Positions 60,269 to 64,000 of a stretch of 64,000 nucleotides of DNA are shown piece after piece; the first letter of the stretch is position 1, and the number at the start of each line of letters is the position of its first letter. A model generated the notes under the pieces. That model searched no databases, was not told the DNA's origin, and saw only the letters and a program-made list of their open reading frames with translations. The stretch is from Tuwongella immobilis (GTDB taxonomy: Bacteria > Planctomycetota > Planctomycetia > Gemmatales > Gemmataceae). The stretch covers positions 1,402,920 to 1,466,919 of the forward strand of contig NZ_LR593887.1 in the NCBI RefSeq assembly GCF_901538355.1, read 5' to 3'. A program made the translations under genes and the position numbers.

Positions 60269-62503
60269 TTACGGGTTGGGGATCACCAAGTCCGGGGTGC
60301 TGCTGGTCGGAGTGCCAAGGATCGGTCCTCCGGGTTGGCCCACGGGCAGGCTGGTGATGTTGGGTAGCGTTTGCGGCGATCCCGTCGGTGCCGGTGCCGG
60401 TGCCGGTGTCATCGGCGTGGGCGTCATCGGAGCGGCCGGAGCCGGGGCGTTGCCGGGCAGCGGTGCCCCCGATGGTGCGGTCGGCGATCCAAACGGGGTC
60501 AGCGGATCGAGCGGCTTGATGCGATTGTCATTCAGATCGCTGTTGATCGCTTCGGGCGACAGCGGCGGCGTATTCGCGTACAACACCGGCAGACGATTCT
60601 GTTCCATGCTCGCTTGCGATGGCGACATTTCGCGGGTTCGCAGCACCAGAGCGCGGGTCCGTTGTTCTTGGTGTTCCACGGCTCGGGTCAGCACGGCTTC
60701 CGGCAGCGGGCCATCGCCGATCACAATGTTATTGTAATCCAGGATGGTGCCCTTGGCATACTGGAAGGTGGCCAGTGCGTTGTTGTAGCTGACAATCGCG
60801 TTGTATTCACCCGACAGAGCATCGGAATAGAAGCGTTGGGCTTCCAACAGCACGTCCAGGGTGCTCTTGCCGGCTCGGTAGGTGGTGAACTGCGATCGCA
60901 ACTGTTCCGCCAAGGCTTCGCGTTGGGCACGCAGAGCGCGGGCTTGTTCGTAGAATTCGAACAATTGGCGGAACTGCTGTTGCAGGAATCGCTCGGCCTT
61001 CAGCTCTTGATTTTGCAAGGTGGCGAAACTTCGGGCCAGATTCAGCCGCGAGATCCGCAAGTTGGCGTTCGCATCGCGGAAGCCCAGCGGAATATCCGCC
61101 CGAATACCCAGCGACCAGGTATTGTTCCGATTGTCCCGGAAATTCGCCAGGGCGTTCGCGGGGCCGGAGCCGTCCAACTGCGTGCCGATGGCGTTGATGT
61201 CGTAGCTGCTGGTCAAGCGGACATCGGGCAGCATCGAGTTCTTCTGGAGTTGGACATCCAACTGCCGCACCTTGAGTTCCTGACGGGCCATCACCAGTTC
61301 CGGCCGCAGCGTCAGGGCTTCCCGCACGGAGACTTCCCAGTCTGGCGTGAACGGGGCCATGGACGGCGAATCGGAGGGGACCAATCGGGTGCCATCTTCG
61401 ACCGCCAAGCCAATCACACCCCGCAATTGTCGTTCTGCTTCCAGCACCGATCCCAGCGAGGTGATGCGTTGGGCGCGGAACTGTTCCAACTGAGCGCGAG
61501 TTTGGGCGAGTTCCTGCACCGGAATCCGGCCCGCATCGAACCGCGTCTTGTTGAATTGGAACGAGATAAACGCTTGTCGCAAGGCTTGTTCCCGAGCGTA
61601 CAGGGTGAAGTATGCCCCGTACAGGCTCCAGTAGGCGAGTTCGACGTTGAGCACCAGAATATTCAGGTTTCGCTCGAATTCGGACTTGGATTGTTCGGCC
61701 CGCAGTCGGGTTACGAGAATCCCTTCCACGCCTTGCCCGCCGGAGGGTCGCAAGTTCTGCTGAATGCTACCCGGATGGCTGGGGAGCAATTGGTTGATGG
61801 CGATGCCGTAGCCTTGGAGCAACGGTTGTTCAAACGACAAGGCCATTCGCGGTCGGTACGACGGGTTGACGACGTTGAAGTTGGCAGGCGGTTGGCTCAG
61901 CTTGGAATATTCCGTGCTGAAGGTGATCCCCGCTAATCCCCCCGTGGGCAACGGCTTGAAGACACCGCTGCTGAATGCCGCGTTGTCGCCGTTTTGCAGG
62001 CTCTGGAAGGAGTTGGCCAGCGCATCGTCTCGGTAAGTCCAGCTCATGCTGGTCACCCAGCGAGCGTCGAACTTCGAGAGTGCCCGTTCGATATTGGCCC
62101 CAGAAATCGCCGGGTCGAGCGAGAACGCCCGAATCGAGTCATCCCCGGCCACCCCTTGGCCGGTGAAACTCACCAGCGTATCGTTCACAACCAGGTTGGC
62201 TCCCAAGCCGCGGCCCAAACCGACCGCGCTGCCGGTGCTGCCGTTTTCCATCGCTCGGGCAATGGATTCTTGCAGCGAAATGTAGCGAATCGGTCGGCTC
62301 GGATCCAGAACGGTCGCTGGGGTGCCCCCACCCCCCTGACGCAGCGGAGAATTCCCCGCGGTCGTATCGTTCTCGAAATCCCGAGGCAGACCAATTTTCA
62401 TGGCACCTTGGTAGTCACCTGCGTCGAGAAACAATCGCTGTTTACACCCGACTAAGCTGCTAAACAGCAGCAAGAGGCCAATCAGTCTTATTTTCCCGCG
62501 CAT
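60269..62503 (-). CDS. TolC-family outer membrane protein
   Basis: 744 residues from MRGKIRLIGLLLLFSSLVGC, a lipoprotein-type signal with lipobox LVGC. The outer-membrane efflux (OEP) domain occurs in two halves: LRAEQSKSEFERNLNILVLNVELAYWSLYGAYFTLYAREQAL and RFDAGRIPVQELAQTRAQLEQFRAQRI, then SLGIRADIPLGFRDANANLRISRLNLARSFATLQNQEL and LRSQFTTYRAGKSTLDVLLEAQRFYSDALSGEYNAIVSYNNALATFQYAKGT. These form long coiled helices and a beta barrel that exports substrates. The C-terminus is Pro-rich. It is larger than E. coli TolC because of N- and C-terminal extensions. No inner-membrane pump gene is adjacent. Confidence 0.87.
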   Translation of the reverse strand: MRGKIRLIGLLLLFSSLVGCKQRLFLDAGDYQGAMKIGLPRDFENDTTAGNSPLRQGGGGTPATVLDPSRPIRYISLQESIARAMENGSTGSAVGLGRGLGANLVVNDTLVSFTGQGVAGDDSIRAFSLDPAISGANIERALSKFDARWVTSMSWTYRDDALANSFQSLQNGDNAAFSSGVFKPLPTGGLAGITFSTEYSKLSQPPANFNVVNPSYRPRMALSFEQPLLQGYGIAINQLLPSHPGSIQQNLRPSGGQGVEGILVTRLRAEQSKSEFERNLNILVLNVELAYWSLYGAYFTLYAREQALRQAFISFQFNKTRFDAGRIPVQELAQTRAQLEQFRAQRITSLGSVLEAERQLRGVIGLAVEDGTRLVPSDSPSMAPFTPDWEVSVREALTLRPELVMARQELKVRQLDVQLQKNSMLPDVRLTSSYDINAIGTQLDGSGPANALANFRDNRNNTWSLGIRADIPLGFRDANANLRISRLNLARSFATLQNQELKAERFLQQQFRQLFEFYEQARALRAQREALAEQLRSQFTTYRAGKSTLDVLLEAQRFYSDALSGEYNAIVSYNNALATFQYAKGTILDYNNIVIGDGPLPEAVLTRAVEHQEQRTRALVLRTREMSPSQASMEQNRLPVLYANTPPLSPEAINSDLNDNRIKPLDPLTPFGSPTAPSGAPLPGNAPAPAAPMTPTPMTPAPAPAPTGSPQTLPNITSLPVGQPGGPILGTPTSSTPDLVIPNP

Positions 62504-62920
62504 GGTCTCGTCCCCATTTCCCACGTATTCCATCTGGCGACGCATCGGTTCGCGCTTTGGGCGATGTCTGCGTTCTTTATCGACCGACCGGTTGGACTAC
62601 TTGACTCGGTCGTGCCGATTTTTCCGTCCGTGACGGTTGGATGAATTCCCCCGCGGGGCCATTAGCTCGATAAGCAATTTTTTGCAAGATCAACTGCAGA
62701 ATGTTGGGATTGCCTTTTTCCGGATTCTTGGCCCGTCGCGAACCTTGCCCGCTCTCGCTACCTTCCTTGAATTGCCGAATGATGGTTTGCTAAACTACCC
62801 CACCTCATCTGGCTCGATTATTCCGCCTGGATGAATTTTTCTTCTCATCCTGCGGAATCTTGCAGTTTGCTGAAACCAACCCCCCTAATGAGGGGTAATC
62901 CCAATCACGGGGACCGGAAC
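62504..62920. promoter_or_regulatory. Divergent intergenic region
   Basis: About 420 bases between the TolC-like and NADAR genes. A promoter-like pair on plus is TTGAAT (62767-62772) and TAAACT (62791-62796) with an 18-base spacer. A small hairpin CCCCT-aatg-AGGGG (62882-62895) lies near the NADAR start. No gene was recognised. Confidence 0.4.
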
Positions 62921-63373
62921 ATGGCGGAAATTTGCTTCTATTCCACCAAAGAGGCGTTTGGCGAATTCTCAAACTTCGCAAAATTCTCCATCCAACTGGA
63001 TGGCCAAGAATGGCCGACCTCGGAACATTACTTCCAAGCTCAGAAGTTCTCCGACTCGGCTTACCAAGAGAAGATTCGCACCAATGCCTCGCCCATGATC
63101 GCCGCTCGACTCGGACGCAGTCGCAAAGTTCCGATTCGACGCGATTGGGAATCGGTGAAAGATGCGGTCATGCTGCGGGCCGTTCGTGCCAAGTTCCAGC
63201 AGCACCCGGAGTTGCGCGACCTGCTTCTCTCCACAGGCGACGCGAAACTCATCGAACATACCACCAACGACTCCTACTGGGGCGATGGCGGTGACGGGTC
63301 GGGCAGGAACCGACTCGGGCAGATTCTGATGCAAGTGCGAGCAGAATTACGGGATTCAGAACCCCCGGTTTAA
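62921..63373 (+). CDS. NADAR-family protein (YbiA-like)
   Basis: 150 residues from ATG 62921, with GGGGACCGG upstream; the open frame before it lacks protein character. NADAR/DUF1768 signature: STKEAFGEFSNFAKFSIQLDGQEWPTSEHYFQAQKF, AARLGRSRKVPIRRDWESVKDAVMLRAVRAKFQQHPELRDLLLSTGDAKLIEHTTNDSYWGDGGDGSGRNRLGQILM. E. coli YbiA hydrolyses the N-glycosidic bond of early riboflavin intermediates, and other family members act on ADP-ribose conjugates. Length is typical. A house-cleaning role is likely, though some NADAR proteins occur in phage-defence settings. Confidence 0.9.
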   Translation: MAEICFYSTKEAFGEFSNFAKFSIQLDGQEWPTSEHYFQAQKFSDSAYQEKIRTNASPMIAARLGRSRKVPIRRDWESVKDAVMLRAVRAKFQQHPELRDLLLSTGDAKLIEHTTNDSYWGDGGDGSGRNRLGQILMQVRAELRDSEPPV

Positions 63374-63390
63374 TCGGAGTGATGCCGACG

Positions 63391-64000
63391 ATGCGTGGAC
63401 GGAACTTTTGGATCGGACTGCTCGGCGTGACCTGGACCCTCTTGGGCGTTTCCATCGGGTCAATTCGGGCTGCGGAAACTCCCCCCGCTGTCGAAAAACT
63501 CGGCAAAGCCATCAGCCTGCCGCCACTCACCGATGTGGCCGGGCAACCCGTCGCACTCGACAAAGACCCACACGCCAAGCTCGTGGCGGTGGTGTTTTTG
63601 TCGTTTGAATGTCCCGTGGCCAATAGCTACATCGACCCACTCAATCAGTTGGCTCAGAAATACGCCGATCGCGGGGTCAAACTGCTCGGCGTGATCCCTG
63701 GCGAAGAAGCGGCCGGCGATCTTCGCAAGAGCGTGCAGGAATTCCAGTTCCGCTTCCCGGTCGTCGCCGATCCCAAACTGCAACTCGCCGACCTATTCAA
63801 AGCGACCATCACTCCCGAAGTGTTTGTGCTGGATCATAATCGGGTGCTGCGCTATCGTGGGCGGATCGACAACACCTGGGCCGCCCGACTGCGCAAGAAC
63901 GCCTCCACCACCGAGTATGAACTCCGCAACGCGCTGGATGAGTTGCTCGCGGGCAAGCCCGTCACCACCCCCGCGACCAAATCGATCGGCTGCCCAGTTC
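63391..64000 (+). CDS. Redoxin-domain protein, 5' part (cut by window end)
   Basis: 203 codons are visible, running off the window; an in-frame ATG three codons earlier (63382) is an alternative start. A signal peptide is present (NFWIGLLGVTWTLLGVSIGSIRAAE). The AhpC/TSA or ResA-like thioredoxin fold shows VVFLSFECPVANSYIDPL with a single Cys at the peroxidatic-like position, KLLGVIPGE, FPVVADPKLQLADLFKATITPEVFVLD and RVLRYRGRIDNTW. The closing SIGCPV segment is usual in planctomycete proteins where a redoxin is followed by cytochrome or PSCyt-type domains. Exported; full architecture not visible. Confidence 0.8.
   Translation, partial: MRGRNFWIGLLGVTWTLLGVSIGSIRAAETPPAVEKLGKAISLPPLTDVAGQPVALDKDPHAKLVAVVFLSFECPVANSYIDPLNQLAQKYADRGVKLLGVIPGEEAAGDLRKSVQEFQFRFPVVADPKLQLADLFKATITPEVFVLDHNRVLRYRGRIDNTWAARLRKNASTTEYELRNALDELLAGKPVTTPATKSIGCPV

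Noticed and set aside
62921-63373. NADAR gene as part of a defence island
   Set aside because: It stands alone beside a TolC-like and a redoxin gene, with no defence gene adjacent; a housekeeping role is simpler.

Overview
The window looks like chromosomal DNA of a planctomycete, most likely family Gemmataceae. The evidence is three copies of the planctomycete pair 'PSCyt1/DUF1549/DUF1553 protein plus DUF1501 protein', a DUF1559 pseudopilin-like protein, large FG-GAP/VCBS surface proteins with a shared N-terminal LE-type motif, a GH140-like apiosidase, an MfnD-like ATP-grasp enzyme, moderately high GC and many GTG/TTG starts. No rRNA or tRNA gene, CRISPR array or transposase was seen.

Layout. 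1-7.0 kb: the end of an FG-GAP gene, a 1.5-kb island bounded by 126-bp direct repeats, a GH140-like hydrolase and a second FG-GAP protein. 7.0-11.9 kb: a lipid acyltransferase/acyl-ACP ligase fusion translationally coupled to a TrmJ-like tRNA methylase. 11.9-22.5 kb (minus strand): M28/PDZ peptidase, DUF1570-like lipoprotein, DedA, RibD coupled to an FHA pseudokinase, and the first DUF1501/DUF1549 pair. 22.7-25.0 kb: a repeat protein built on LTxEQ-type motifs. 25.2-33.3 kb: a complete type I-G (formerly I-U) cas operon, cas3-csb3-csb1-csb2-cas4/1-cas2, with no array beside it. 33.4-36.7 kb: thioredoxin-TPR, then RluA-type synthase / DUF4392 / DUF1445, where the last two together resemble D-glutamate cyclase. 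37.0-39.5 kb: a third FG-GAP protein. 39.8-46.8 kb: a four-gene operon divergent from a GntR/FCD regulator, with matching palindromes at both ends of the regulator gene. 47.8-53.4 kb: pseudopilin-like protein, small secreted proteins and a third DUF1501/DUF1549 pair. 53.6-55.0 kb: a SWIM-ligase-WGR fusion. 55.3-59.2 kb: a four-gene accessory operon. 59.2-64.0 kb: ATP-grasp, TolC-like, NADAR and redoxin proteins.

The most exciting part is 55.3-59.2 kb. Its last gene combines a Lon-like Ser/Lys protease domain with a C-terminal CARF-like domain (DxxxGTxKM). It is translationally coupled to a protein of unknown fold, which overlaps an ECF-like sigma factor; a further unknown gene leads the operon. 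This is the architecture of the CalpL/CalpT/CalpS cascade (a cyclic-oligoadenylate-activated Lon protease that frees a sigma factor), but with a CARF-like sensor in place of SAVED and no Cas10 in the window. Four copies of TCAGTTTnnACA (one inverted) lie in the promoter region and may be the regulatory sites. I read it as a candidate nucleotide-signalled protease/sigma-factor defence module; assignments here rest on motif reading only.
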